Program-made: the position numbers and the translations under genes | Shown: piece after piece, positions 15,769-24,062 of the stretch | Numbering within the stretch: position 1 is the first letter of the stretch | Layout of the letters: the number at the start of each line of letters is the position of its first letter | The notes under the pieces: model-generated | Told to the model about the DNA's origin: nothing | What the model saw: the letters and a program-made list of their open reading frames with translations, nothing else | Databases searched by the model: none | Origin: Ignavibacteriota bacterium | GTDB lineage: Bacteria > Bacteroidota > Ignavibacteria > UBA10030 > SZUA-254 | Direction of reading: 5' to 3' | DNA: 64,000 nt | NCBI GenBank assembly: GCA_016212665.1 | Contig: JACREZ010000016.1 | Coordinates: forward strand, 248,001-312,000

Positions 15769-15952
15769 GACCCAACCCCAGACGGGGTTAATCGTGGAAA
15801 TGAACCGAAAGATATGGTTCATTAGTCGTCACGTTTTCCTTGGGGTTGGGAGATTGCTTCATCCCGTTCTGATACATGATGAACGTGATTCGCAATGACA
15901 GTGAAGTGTGGGTCATTGCGAATCCCGCTTCAGCGGGGTGAAGCAATCTCCT
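15769..15952. repeat. Nested palindromic intergenic element (MITE-like)
   Basis: Two inverted repeats are stacked. CCCAACCCCA near 15770 pairs with TGGGGTTGGG near 15841. AGATTGCTTC (about 15851) pairs with GAAGCAATCTC (about 15940), and inside it TTCGCAATGAC (15889-15899) pairs with GTCATTGCGAA (15912-15922). The single-stranded form would fold into a long cruciform. Sequences of the 'AAGCAATCTCC ... CGCAATGAC' type are widespread non-coding repeats in environmental genomes. A further short piece with 'TGGTTCATTAGT' occurs at both about 15815 and 15981, and GC-rich half-palindromes continue to about 16080. Confidence 0.7.
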
Positions 15953-16184
15953 ACTTTCATGCTTCGAATAAATCGAACGTGTGGTTCATTAGTAGGGATT
16001 TCTTCTACGGTCCCGCAGTCGGCATGGTGCAAGGGGCTCACTTCACCCCACTAAGGCGGGGATTCAGAATGACAATGCCCTAAAATATTTTCTTCATGTG
16101 AACAAATTGGGAACTTTGGAAAATTGTTCTTCGTTGTAACAATACAATTCACATAATTTTAACAATCATTAAGAGGAAATCTTT

Positions 16185-16799
16185 ATGGATTACGTTCCAA
16201 AACCTGATCTGGGATTTTTCCAGTGGGGTGAAACATTCAACAAAAACCTTGAACCGTATGAAGGACAACTTGGGATTACGGGCGAGGTAAAGACGCAGAT
16301 TCAAAATCACTTAGATGCAGTGAAACTACGACTTAGTGAGGTTGACGGTCAGAAGAAAACGTTGCAAGGATTAACGAAGTTGAAGAATCAGGTAATCGCC
16401 GAGGCGAAACAATTCTTCAGAAATCTTGCCAACAAAATTAAAGCACACGATAGTTATACACCCGACATCGGTGAAGCGTTAGGCATCGTCGGAGCGGAAG
16501 ATACATCCATGCAATCCATCAACGATGCGATGCCGGAGTTCTGGCTCACCTTGCTCTCTGACCACATTCGTGTTGATTGGAAGAAGGGAATCTTTGATGG
16601 AGTGAAAATCAGGTGCAAATGTGGAAACGAAACAACCTTTACTACGCTCGGTACAGATAATTATTCACCGTATGAAGATACACGGAAGAATCTTGTCGCC
16701 GGTGTGCCGGAAATGCGTGAGTATGAACTCATATATATGTTAGACGATAAAGAGGTTGGCAAGCCATCGGCGGTGAAGAATATCGTGTGTAATCTGTAA
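16185..16799 (+). CDS. Conserved-looking protein of unknown function with a C-terminal fibronectin-like strand region
   Basis: 204 residues, with an AGAGGAA ribosome site before the ATG. There is no signal peptide. Residues 1-95 are helical with a coiled-coil stretch (VKTQIQNHLDAVKLRLSEV, LKNQVIAEAKQFFRNLANKI). The C-terminal third reads like a beta-sandwich ('HIRVDWKKG', 'GVKIRCKCGNETTF') and ends with 'DTRKNLVAGVPEMREYELIY', a segment reminiscent of proteins built of a helical N domain plus a fibronectin-type end. Followed by a strong terminator, so it is a single-gene unit. Function not recognised. Confidence 0.7.
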   Translation: MDYVPKPDLGFFQWGETFNKNLEPYEGQLGITGEVKTQIQNHLDAVKLRLSEVDGQKKTLQGLTKLKNQVIAEAKQFFRNLANKIKAHDSYTPDIGEALGIVGAEDTSMQSINDAMPEFWLTLLSDHIRVDWKKGIFDGVKIRCKCGNETTFTTLGTDNYSPYEDTRKNLVAGVPEMREYELIYMLDDKEVGKPSAVKNIVCNL

Positions 16800-16809
16800 T
16801 CTGTATTAA

Positions 16810-16840
16810 CAGATGCTGAAATAAATTCAGCATGACGATA
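16810..16840. repeat. 31-bp intergenic palindromic repeat, copy A
   Basis: Contains ATGCTGAA-ATAAA-TTCAGCAT and continues GACGATA. The same 31 bases recur exactly at 20322-20352. Arms of 8 bp and a 5-base loop. It sits between a gene end and that gene's terminator. Confidence 0.85.
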
Positions 16841-16858
16841 ATTCGTGCTATCGGAAAA

Positions 16859-16896
16859 GTCGGAGCGATGGGAAACCGTCGCTCCGATTTTTTTTC
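16859..16896 (+). terminator. Rho-independent terminator
   Basis: An 11-bp stem CGGAGCGATGG / CCGTCGCTCCG (one G-T pair), loop GAAA, followed by eight T (16888-16895). It ends the unit of the 16185-16799 gene. Confidence 0.9.
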
Positions 16897-17040
16897 ATCG
16901 AATCGAAACTAACAGCTCATCAACAGTTCATCAAAAATTCAACAATATTTCCTCATTTCTTGTTTAAGAAAATTGTATATTAGCACCCGGTGATGATGCC
17001 TGTATGTGCAAAATGAATCGTTGGATGAAATAGCATCAAT

Positions 17041-17445
17041 ATGAAAAGACTATTTTATAGTTTTTTGCTTGTATGTTTCTTCGCTCCGTCGTTCACTTTA
17101 TCACAAGAAGACGGAAAGCAACCAGTTTATCTCCCCTCTAAACTCAACACCGCTATTGATAAAATCTTAGACGACCAGTTTGCGGAGATTGAGAAGACAC
17201 TCGTGCGTGAAGAGCGGTTAGACCCGAAAGAAGTTCTGCTTATCACCGTTCCGCTCGAAAATTATATCGAGGATGTGTTGTTCACCATCAATCGCCCGGC
17301 GACGATTTACCCACTCGTTATTTATTCAACCCTCCGTACCCTGTTCCGCGAAGGAAAACCGAAAGCGGAAATTGAACAAATCCTGATTGATATGCAGAAG
17401 AGCAATCAATTCAGGAAATTGTATGAGGCGCAACGTGCGGAATAA
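17041..17445 (+). CDS. Small exported protein of unknown function, first gene of a porin/cyclase operon
   Basis: 134 residues with a signal peptide (MKRLFYSFLLVCFFAPSFTLS, cleavage near SQ). The mature part is helical and acidic ('LNTAIDKILDDQFAEIEKTL', 'PKAEIEQILIDMQKSNQFRK') with no domain I recognise. The last codons overlap the start region of the porin gene, so the two are translationally linked. The same run continues into an adenylate cyclase, suggesting that this protein takes part in an envelope sensing unit; this is inference from order only. Confidence 0.7.
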   Translation: MKRLFYSFLLVCFFAPSFTLSQEDGKQPVYLPSKLNTAIDKILDDQFAEIEKTLVREERLDPKEVLLITVPLENYIEDVLFTINRPATIYPLVIYSTLRTLFREGKPKAEIEQILIDMQKSNQFRKLYEAQRAE

Positions 17446-18412
17446 TATTTTCAAGATTACATTATTTCTGATTCTCTTCTGTTCGTTGGCGGTTCAAGCA
17501 GGAGATATCAAGCCATCGGTCGAACTGGAATTCAACATCTTCTATGATAAGAATTATCCTCAACCGTTTTCATTCCAGATGCGTGAAGCGAAATTGTTTT
17601 TAGATGCAAACATTTCAGAACACTCGAGTGGATTGATTGAATACACAATGCGCGATGATTTAAAGCGGGGCGAACTTGAGCGACTCTATTTTGTCCAAAG
17701 AGATTTGCCGTTCAATAGTCAGCTTACGCTTGGACAATTCCGCAGTCCGTTTGGTTATTACGATGCATTCACAGTTTCTCACTCGCTAACCAAAAGCGCA
17801 GGAGTTTCTCCCGACGGAATTCTCCCGACATTCAAGTTGCGTTCGCATGATGTCGGCGTACTCTGGGAAGCGCAGGGTGAAGCAATCTCGTGGGGGTTGG
17901 CTGTCGTAAACGGAAACGGCATCAGCGGGATTCGCGATGATAATAATTTCAAAGATGTTATCGGACATGCGCTCTATGCGTTCGAGCGTATTCAGGTCGG
18001 ACTCAATGGATTTTACGGCAGGAAAAATTCGCTGAATGCGGACGGTTCGGTGAAAGAACATTCTTCAGTCGAAGTAAAAGCGCTTGGTATCGAGGCGATG
18101 GGAATTTTCAATAAAGCGGTCATTGCCGGTGAAGCAATCATACAACAATACGAAGCACAACAAAGTCAAGGCGCATACGTGATGATGAATTACGATTTGG
18201 GAGAGATGCTTCACACGCTTCGTTCGGTTACTCGTTTTGAAGTGTTCGACCCGAACACCGATGTAGATAGTGATGAACGCGTTCAATGTGCGCAAGGTTT
18301 CCGCTACACCATTGACCGGGGCTACACAATAAAGTTTGAGTATATCATGAATTGGGAGAAGGTTAAACAACAGTTCAATGAACTTTTTGTAGAGTTGGAA
18401 TACGAGTTGTGA
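17435..18412 (+). CDS. Outer membrane porin-like beta-barrel protein
   Basis: 325 residues from the GTG at 17435, preferred because GAGG lies six bases ahead; an ATG at 17423 would add four residues and one at 17387 sixteen. Signal peptide 'NNIFKITLFLILFCSLAVQA'. The mature protein shows alternating strands with aromatic ends and the 'FSFQMREAKLFLDANIS' and 'LPFNSQLTLGQFRSPFGYYD' pattern common to DcaP/phosphate-selective-type porins, and ends with 'FNELFVELEYEL'. It probably forms a diffusion channel; substrate unknown. It overlaps the upstream gene and, by GTGA, the adenylate cyclase that follows. Confidence 0.75.
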   Translation: MRNNIFKITLFLILFCSLAVQAGDIKPSVELEFNIFYDKNYPQPFSFQMREAKLFLDANISEHSSGLIEYTMRDDLKRGELERLYFVQRDLPFNSQLTLGQFRSPFGYYDAFTVSHSLTKSAGVSPDGILPTFKLRSHDVGVLWEAQGEAISWGLAVVNGNGISGIRDDNNFKDVIGHALYAFERIQVGLNGFYGRKNSLNADGSVKEHSSVEVKALGIEAMGIFNKAVIAGEAIIQQYEAQQSQGAYVMMNYDLGEMLHTLRSVTRFEVFDPNTDVDSDERVQCAQGFRYTIDRGYTIKFEYIMNWEKVKQQFNELFVELEYEL

Positions 18413-19806
18413 GGAGTTCGTTCAAGAATCTTTCTGTCGGATACAAGATTCTTCTCGTTGTCATCGTTATTGTACTTCTTGGGGAAATCGTGTTTACGGC
18501 GTTTGCCTTGCATTACAGCCGCGAGTTTCTCATCAAGGAGATGCAACAAACGCTGGTTGGTTTTTCGAGAACAGTCGCACTCGATATTGCCCGAGGGTAT
18601 GAGGTCAGCAATACGCGGAGTTTGTACAGCCTGCTTGATGAACTGGAACATTTCGATACGCGCATCATTTCTCTTTCGGTGATTGATTCGACAGGAAGCA
18701 TAACGGCAGACCTTGAAAGCGAACACCTTTTCACTCACGATTCTTCAAATGCTGTATCGTTCGTACTTCAGAACAAAACTTCGTTCGTGGAGTTTGATGA
18801 GGAAACAAAGCGCGCTGTTACCGCCGTCCCTGTTGTAACTTCTCATGCCGGAATGCTGATTGGTGTATTCAAAGCAACATTCTCTATTGAAGAATTGTAT
18901 GAAGTCCTTTCTTCGCTTCAAACGCTGATTACCATTGTCTCGGTTGTCGTTTTTATTTTTTTGATTATCAGCATCCTCACTATTACAAGAGTTATTATCG
19001 TCAAGCCATTGCAAGATTTTTTGCCTGCGCTTGAGCGAATAGAAAAGGGAGATTTCTCACTTGCATTGCCGGTGAAAAATAACGATGAGATCAATGTGCT
19101 TGCCAAACATGTCAACCGGATGGCTTCGGGATTGAAAGAGCGGGAGTTTGTGAAAGATACATTCTCGCGCTACGTTCCGAAAGAAGTCGTTGACCAAATT
19201 ATGGAAAAGAAAATCCGTCCGCATCTTGAAGGAGAACTTCGGAACGTAACGGTTTTCTTCAGTGATATTCGCGGCTTCACGAAAATGACGGAACGGCTCG
19301 GCGCAGAGCAAATCGTGAAAATGCTCAACCGGTATTTTACTGCAATGACGGAAGTTGTTTTGCAATTTGAAGGCATCATTGATAAATTCGCCGGTGATGA
19401 AATCATGGTTGTGTTCGGCGCGCCGGTGCATCACGATGATGACCCTCTGCGTGCAGTTAGAATGGGACTTGCGATGCAGAAACGTATGCAATCGCTCAAC
19501 GAAGAATTCGCGAAAGAAGGAATGGAAAAAATCAGCATCGGCATCGGCATCAATTCCGGCACTGCCATCGCAGGGAACATCGGTTCGGAAAAGCGGCTCA
19601 CCTATTCTGTTATCGGAGATGACGTGAACCTTGCCTCGCGATTGGTAGAGCGGGCAGGACCGAGGGAAATCATCATCAGCGATGCGACACACGAGTTGGT
19701 GAAAGAATATTTCCATTGCAAATCGCTCGGTGAATTGAATGTAAAAGGGAAAACACATCCTGTTGCGATGTATTTAGTAATGGAAGAACAAATTTCAAAA
19801 AGTTGA
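18409..19806 (+). CDS. Membrane-bound class III adenylate cyclase with HAMP domain
   Basis: 465 residues from the GTG that overlaps the porin stop. A transmembrane helix (about 13-35), an extracytoplasmic sensor of 130 residues, a second helix (172-195) and a HAMP linker (197-250) lead into a class III cyclase domain (275-440). Metal-binding Asp286 (FFSDIRGFT) and Asp330 (AGDEIMVVFG) are present. Lys326 and the Asp in 'YSVIGDDVNLASRLV' are the residues that select adenine, and the Asn and Arg of that segment are the transition-state pair. The sequence therefore predicts an active enzyme making cAMP from ATP in response to an envelope signal. No CRP-like receptor is in the window. RNase HI follows 2 bp later. 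Confidence 0.93.
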   Translation: MRSSFKNLSVGYKILLVVIVIVLLGEIVFTAFALHYSREFLIKEMQQTLVGFSRTVALDIARGYEVSNTRSLYSLLDELEHFDTRIISLSVIDSTGSITADLESEHLFTHDSSNAVSFVLQNKTSFVEFDEETKRAVTAVPVVTSHAGMLIGVFKATFSIEELYEVLSSLQTLITIVSVVVFIFLIISILTITRVIIVKPLQDFLPALERIEKGDFSLALPVKNNDEINVLAKHVNRMASGLKEREFVKDTFSRYVPKEVVDQIMEKKIRPHLEGELRNVTVFFSDIRGFTKMTERLGAEQIVKMLNRYFTAMTEVVLQFEGIIDKFAGDEIMVVFGAPVHHDDDPLRAVRMGLAMQKRMQSLNEEFAKEGMEKISIGIGINSGTAIAGNIGSEKRLTYSVIGDDVNLASRLVERAGPREIIISDATHELVKEYFHCKSLGELNVKGKTHPVAMYLVMEEQISKS

Positions 19807-19807
19807 A

Positions 19808-20263
19808 ATGAAAAAAGAATCCATTATCATTTACTGCGACGGCGCCTGTTCCGGCAATCAGTTCTCGAAAAATAAAGGGGGCTGGGGAGTTGTATTGAAA
19901 TATGGGAGTCACGTGAAAGAATTGTATGGTGGAGAAACCAACACGACGAACCAACGGATGGAGTTGACCGCGTGCATCAAAGCGCTGGAAGCAATCAAAC
20001 AAAAAGAAATACCAATTGAAATCTTTACCGATAGCGCATACCTTGTCAATTGCTTCGGGCAACGATGGTTTGAAAAATGGGAACGGAACGGCTGGAAAAA
20101 CGCGCATAAGAAACCGGTCGAGAATAAAGAACTGTGGCAACGATTGCTCGAACTTGTAAACGAGTACAAGCCGACCATCAACAAAGTGAAAGGGCACGCG
20201 GGGGTTGAGTTGAACGAGCGTGCGGATGAGTTGGCGAGATTGGGGATTGAGGAGATGAAATAG
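19808..20263 (+). CDS. rnhA: Ribonuclease HI
   Basis: 151 residues, the normal length for bacterial RNase HI. All four catalytic carboxylates are visible: Asp11 (YCDGACSGN), Glu52 (NQRMELTA), Asp75 (IFTDSAYLVN) and Asp140 (NERADELA), plus His130 in 'VKGHAG' and the basic handle region 'WFEKWERNGWKNAHKKPVEN'. It cuts the RNA strand of RNA-DNA hybrids, removing primers and R-loops. It starts 2 bp after the cyclase stop and is probably expressed with it. Confidence 0.97.
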   Translation: MKKESIIIYCDGACSGNQFSKNKGGWGVVLKYGSHVKELYGGETNTTNQRMELTACIKALEAIKQKEIPIEIFTDSAYLVNCFGQRWFEKWERNGWKNAHKKPVENKELWQRLLELVNEYKPTINKVKGHAGVELNERADELARLGIEEMK

Positions 20264-20321
20264 AAATTATTAAAAACTGGAATATTACCCAGAACTTGTT
20301 ACAGAATTTTTCCACGGCACT

Positions 20322-20352
20322 CAGATGCTGAAATAAATTCAGCATGACGATA
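20322..20352. repeat. 31-bp intergenic palindromic repeat, copy B
   Basis: Identical over 31 bases to 16810-16840, with the same ATGCTGAA/TTCAGCAT hairpin. Lies in the 134-bp gap between rnhA and thiI. Confidence 0.85.
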
Positions 20353-20397
20353 CGTGTGTTCTTTGTTTTCCCTTCCTCAAACTCGTATCTTCTTTCC

Positions 20398-21597
20398 ATG
20401 AAACCTGTCATCGTCGTTCACCACCACGAAATTACACTCAAGCGGGACAATCGTTCATACTTCGAAAAGCAATTGATGAAGAATGTTCGCACCGTGTTAC
20501 TCGGATTTTGCAAATCATTTGTTCTGCGCGGCGGCTATGGGCGATTTGTCATTGAAGAAATCCCGAATGAACAAGTTGATGCAATCGCTCAACGTTTGAC
20601 GCAGGTGTTCGGTCTGGCGAATATTTGTATCGGCGTGAAAGTCAATCAAAGCGTTGATGAGTTTAATTCTGTAGCGGAACAATTACTTGCAGACAGAAAA
20701 TTTTCCACAATTAAAGTTGAGACGAAGCGACCCGACAAACGATTTCCTCTTACGTCTGTTGAAGTAAACACTCAAGTCGGAGCGTTTCTCTGCGTGAAGT
20801 TCGGTGTGCGGGCAAATCTGACACAGCCGGACGAGACACTCTATATCGAGATAGTGGAGGGAGTTGCGTATGTTTATCGCTCGAAAATGCAAGGCGCTGG
20901 CGGTTTGCCGGTTGGTGTAAGCGGGAAAGTGCTTTCGCTTCTCTCTGCCGGATTCGATTCGCCGGTCGCTTCATGGCGAATGATGAAGCGGGGATGCAAC
21001 GTTAACTTTGTCCACTTCCACAGTATGCCGTACACAAGCCAATACTCGGTTGACCAGGTGAAACAGTTGGTGAAGATTTTGACCGAGTATCAATTCCAAT
21101 CGCGTCTCTTCATCGTTCCGTTTGCAGATGTACAAAACGAAATTGTTCTGCAAGCGCCGCAACACTTGCGCGTGGTTCTTTACCGTCGTTTCATGATTCG
21201 TGTTGCTGAAACAATCGCCAGACAAAAGCGAGCGGAAGCATTGGTAACGGGCGAAGCAGTCGGACAAGTTGCATCGCAAACGCTCCGTAACATCCGTGTG
21301 ATTGATGAAGCCGCATCCATGCCGATTCTCCGTCCGCTTGCCGGTATGGACAAAGAGGAAACGATGCACACTGCCCGACTCATCGGCACGCACGATATTT
21401 CCAAAGAGCCGTATGATGATTGCTGTTCGTTCCTCGCGCCGCGCAATCCCGCCACGTGGGCATCGCCGGAAGAAGTTCTTGAAGCAGAATCGAAGTTGAA
21501 TGTCCCGCAGTTGCTTGAGTTGGCGCTGAGCAAAACAACATCGGAAATATTTCTTGTGCCGCAGTTACAGAAGGAGAAAGTGAATGAAGGAAAATAA
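20398..21597 (+). CDS. thiI: tRNA 4-thiouridine synthetase ThiI, form without rhodanese domain
   Basis: 399 residues from the ATG at 20398; the frame extends back to 20344 through repeat DNA. An N-terminal ferredoxin-like segment and THUMP domain (about 60-165, 'RPDKRFPLTSVEVNTQVGAF') precede a PP-loop adenylation domain (LLSAGFDSPVASW at 181-193). The sulfur-accepting Cys pair in 'KEPYDDCCSFLAPRNP' corresponds to the conserved active-site region of ThiI. The protein ends before the rhodanese domain of the E. coli enzyme, as in many short ThiI forms that take sulfur directly from a cysteine desulfurase. Product: s4U8 in tRNA, possibly also thiazole for thiamine. The end overlaps the next frame by 14 bp. 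Confidence 0.93.
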   Translation: MKPVIVVHHHEITLKRDNRSYFEKQLMKNVRTVLLGFCKSFVLRGGYGRFVIEEIPNEQVDAIAQRLTQVFGLANICIGVKVNQSVDEFNSVAEQLLADRKFSTIKVETKRPDKRFPLTSVEVNTQVGAFLCVKFGVRANLTQPDETLYIEIVEGVAYVYRSKMQGAGGLPVGVSGKVLSLLSAGFDSPVASWRMMKRGCNVNFVHFHSMPYTSQYSVDQVKQLVKILTEYQFQSRLFIVPFADVQNEIVLQAPQHLRVVLYRRFMIRVAETIARQKRAEALVTGEAVGQVASQTLRNIRVIDEAASMPILRPLAGMDKEETMHTARLIGTHDISKEPYDDCCSFLAPRNPATWASPEEVLEAESKLNVPQLLELALSKTTSEIFLVPQLQKEKVNEGK

Positions 21598-23800
21598 TAT
21601 CTTTGTACTCGTTCCAACGCTCCTGCGTTGGAATGAAAAGACAAACGCTCCGCGTTTTTTCCGCAGAGCGGAATTGGTTGCCGTTCCTACGGAGACCGTA
21701 GGAACGAGAGTTTGGTTTTTGACTTTCCTATTGTATTTCCTTTTTTATGGTTTGATATCTGCCCAACCCTTTACCCGCGAACTCGAATCCATCCCCTTCA
21801 TTTTTGGCAACGACACACTTGCGCAACCCTTTATCGGTGGAATTGACGGACCGAATCACCGTTTTGTTGATATAGATTCCGATGGCGATTATGATTTATT
21901 TGTGTTCGATGCCGACCAGAATGTAGATTTCTACCGAAACGAAGGAACTCCTCAAACGTTTGATTTCAAAATGAAATTGAATGAAATCACTCTTCCTCAG
22001 TTTACCGCGTGGTTTTATTTTACCGACCTGAACGGCGATTCCAAAATTGACCTCTTATGCGATAACGGCGGAAACGGAATCAGTTACTACAAAAATATTG
22101 GAACGGTTCACGAACCGGATTTCGTTCTCGAAATACAGACGATGCTCGACACATCGAACAGTCAGATTCTTGCCGGGTTCCTCAGCGTTCCTTCCTTCAC
22201 TGACCTTGACGGTGACAACGATTTTGATTTCTTCACCAGTGATTTTAACGGCAACATCATCCGTTACGAAAACATCGGCACGGCGACAACTCCTGCATTT
22301 CGTTATGCTGATGAACAGTTTCAGGGAATTCAAATATTAAATGATTCATGTTTGAATAATGGATTGAGTCAGTCATCAATCTCAAATGCAAGACACGGGG
22401 GAAGTCTCTTCGCATTCGCGGATGTTGATGGGAATCAGTCGCTTGAATTATTTATGGGTGACATGAACTCGTACAAACTGTTCTACATTAAAAATCATGG
22501 AACGGCAACTCAACCCGATTTATTTTGTACCGGAGACCAGATATTGCCTGAGGATGCTCAGCTCACAACTGTTTATAATCAACCGAACTTTGTGGATATT
22601 GATAACGACCACGACCTCGATTTGTTTGTCGGAACGTTTGTGAACATGGGACAATCGTCTCCGCCCTATCACTCATTCTGGTTTTATGAAAATCAGGGAG
22701 ATTCTGTTTCGCCGAATCTTCAACTTGTGACAAAAGATTTTCTCAGAACGCTCGATGTCGGGAAGAATGCTCATCCCGCGTTTGCTGATATCAACAACGA
22801 TGGCTTGTCCGACCTTGTGCTTGGAACGTTGAGTGGACAACTTTCGTATTTCAAAAATACAGGAACGAAGACACAACCTGCGTTTACACTGGAAGACTCC
22901 TCCTTCTCCGATATCGGTGGAAATTTCGCGTACGCCCCCACGTTTGTTGATATCAACGGAGACGGAAGAAAAGATTTGGTTCTCGGACGATTCGACGGAC
23001 AGGTGGAAATCTATTATGGATTTGATTCAATCATAACAATTTATAATTACAAGCCGGATGATTCACTAATGACGGGACAATTTGCCGTCCCGGCGTTTAC
23101 TGATATTGATGGTGATAATGATTTCGATTTGTTTGTGGGAACATCAAACGGGAAAATTCGATTGTACCGGAACAACGGTAATACAATGCAATTTATAGAT
23201 ACACTCATTACTTCATCGTTTCAATCCATAGATGTCGGAGAAAATGCAAAACCATTGTTTGTTGATATTGATAATGACGATGACGACGATTTGTTCATCG
23301 GCAACTCGGAGGGGAAAATGTTTTTCTTTGAAAATGATGGAACGGGTCAATTTACAGAACGAACAAATCGTTATGCGGACATTCATGGTATGAAAGAATC
23401 CGCCCCTGCGTTTGCTGATGTTGATAGCGACGGCGACCTTGATTTGTTTGTCGGAACATCGAAAGGTGGATTACAATTCTATCGAAACGCTAAGCCGGTT
23501 GGAGTGGACGAATCAAACCGGGAACCTCAAACCCCGAACCAAATTATGTTGTTCCAGAATTATCCCAATCCGTTCAACCCCTCGACGAATTTCGGATTTC
23601 GGATTGCCAATTTCGGATTGGTTACATTAAAAATATTTGATGTATTGGGACGTGAAGTTGCAATTGTGGTGAATGAAACGAAGCAAGCGGGAAATTACTC
23701 AGTTTCTTGGGATGCTTCTGGTTTGCCAAGCGGAGTGTACATTTACAGGCTGAGCACGGGACAGAAAGTACTCAGCAAGAAACTTCTTCTCGTTCGGTAA
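21584..23800 (+). CDS. Secreted FG-GAP/VCBS-repeat protein with T9SS sorting domain
   Basis: Up to 738 residues. At least nine FG-GAP-like calcium repeats are visible (FVDIDSDGDYDLFV, FTDLDGDNDFDFF, FVDIDNDHDLDLFVGT, FADINNDGLSDLVLGT, FVDINGDGRKDLVLG, FTDIDGDNDFDLFVGT, FVDIDNDDDDDLFIGN, FADVDSDGDLDLFVGT), predicting a beta-propeller. The end is a type A T9SS tail (FQNYPNPFNPST to KKLLLVR). The start is uncertain. The ATG at 21584 overlaps thiI, and its first 43 codons are made of an intergenic hairpin repeat; the signal-peptide-like stretch 'LTFLLYFLFYGLISAQ' begins only at a TTG at 21719. A natural start may have been displaced by the repeat. Confidence 0.85.
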   Translation: MKENNIFVLVPTLLRWNEKTNAPRFFRRAELVAVPTETVGTRVWFLTFLLYFLFYGLISAQPFTRELESIPFIFGNDTLAQPFIGGIDGPNHRFVDIDSDGDYDLFVFDADQNVDFYRNEGTPQTFDFKMKLNEITLPQFTAWFYFTDLNGDSKIDLLCDNGGNGISYYKNIGTVHEPDFVLEIQTMLDTSNSQILAGFLSVPSFTDLDGDNDFDFFTSDFNGNIIRYENIGTATTPAFRYADEQFQGIQILNDSCLNNGLSQSSISNARHGGSLFAFADVDGNQSLELFMGDMNSYKLFYIKNHGTATQPDLFCTGDQILPEDAQLTTVYNQPNFVDIDNDHDLDLFVGTFVNMGQSSPPYHSFWFYENQGDSVSPNLQLVTKDFLRTLDVGKNAHPAFADINNDGLSDLVLGTLSGQLSYFKNTGTKTQPAFTLEDSSFSDIGGNFAYAPTFVDINGDGRKDLVLGRFDGQVEIYYGFDSIITIYNYKPDDSLMTGQFAVPAFTDIDGDNDFDLFVGTSNGKIRLYRNNGNTMQFIDTLITSSFQSIDVGENAKPLFVDIDNDDDDDLFIGNSEGKMFFFENDGTGQFTERTNRYADIHGMKESAPAFADVDSDGDLDLFVGTSKGGLQFYRNAKPVGVDESNREPQTPNQIMLFQNYPNPFNPSTNFGFRIANFGLVTLKIFDVLGREVAIVVNETKQAGNYSVSWDASGLPSGVYIYRLSTGQKVLSKKLLLVR
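21608..21708. repeat. Double-hairpin intergenic repeat captured in a reading frame
   Basis: TTCCAACGC-TCCT-GCGTTGGAA (21612-21633) and CGTTCCTACG-GAGAC-CGTAGGAACG (21682-21706), with a third weaker pair (CGCTC...GAGCG) between them. This lies between thiI and the signal peptide of the FG-GAP protein and is open in that protein's frame. Confidence 0.75.
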
Positions 23801-23862
23801 TTGGTTAGTGGTGAGTCGTGATTTTGTATTAAGGGTAGTTCCAAAAACTTCAATAAAAATGT

Positions 23863-23907
23863 TTTACCGCTAAGCACACAAAGGATACGCAAAGTGGCGC
23901 AAAGAAA
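23863..23907. repeat. Intergenic 'CGCAAAG'-type repeat
   Basis: Short direct motifs (ACCGCTAAGCACACAAAGG, ACGCAAAGTGGCGCAAAG) of a kind widely scattered between bacterial genes. Part of the 262-bp gap 23801-24062, which holds only repeats. A related motif on the other strand occurs at about 49680-49710. Confidence 0.5.
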
Positions 23908-23960
23908 ATAGAGTTTTTGTAACATCCCTTAAGAAGTTTCAAGAGGTTAATACGAGAATC

Positions 23961-24061
23961 TTGAATTCTCAAAACCTAAAAACCAAATCTCAAATCTTCA
24001 ATCCTAAATCCGCAATTGGCAATTCGCAATGCCGAAGGCATGCCCTTGGCATCCGAAATCG
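23961..24061. repeat. Degenerate simple-sequence array next to a gene 3' end
   Basis: Loose repeats of AAATCTCAAATCTTCAATCC, then CAATTGGCAATTCGCAAT, then the palindrome GCCGAAGGCATGCCCTTGGC, ending at the stop codon of the minus-strand transporter gene. Same style as the arrays at 42830-43006 and 44407-44450. Confidence 0.6.
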
Positions 24062-24062
24062 A

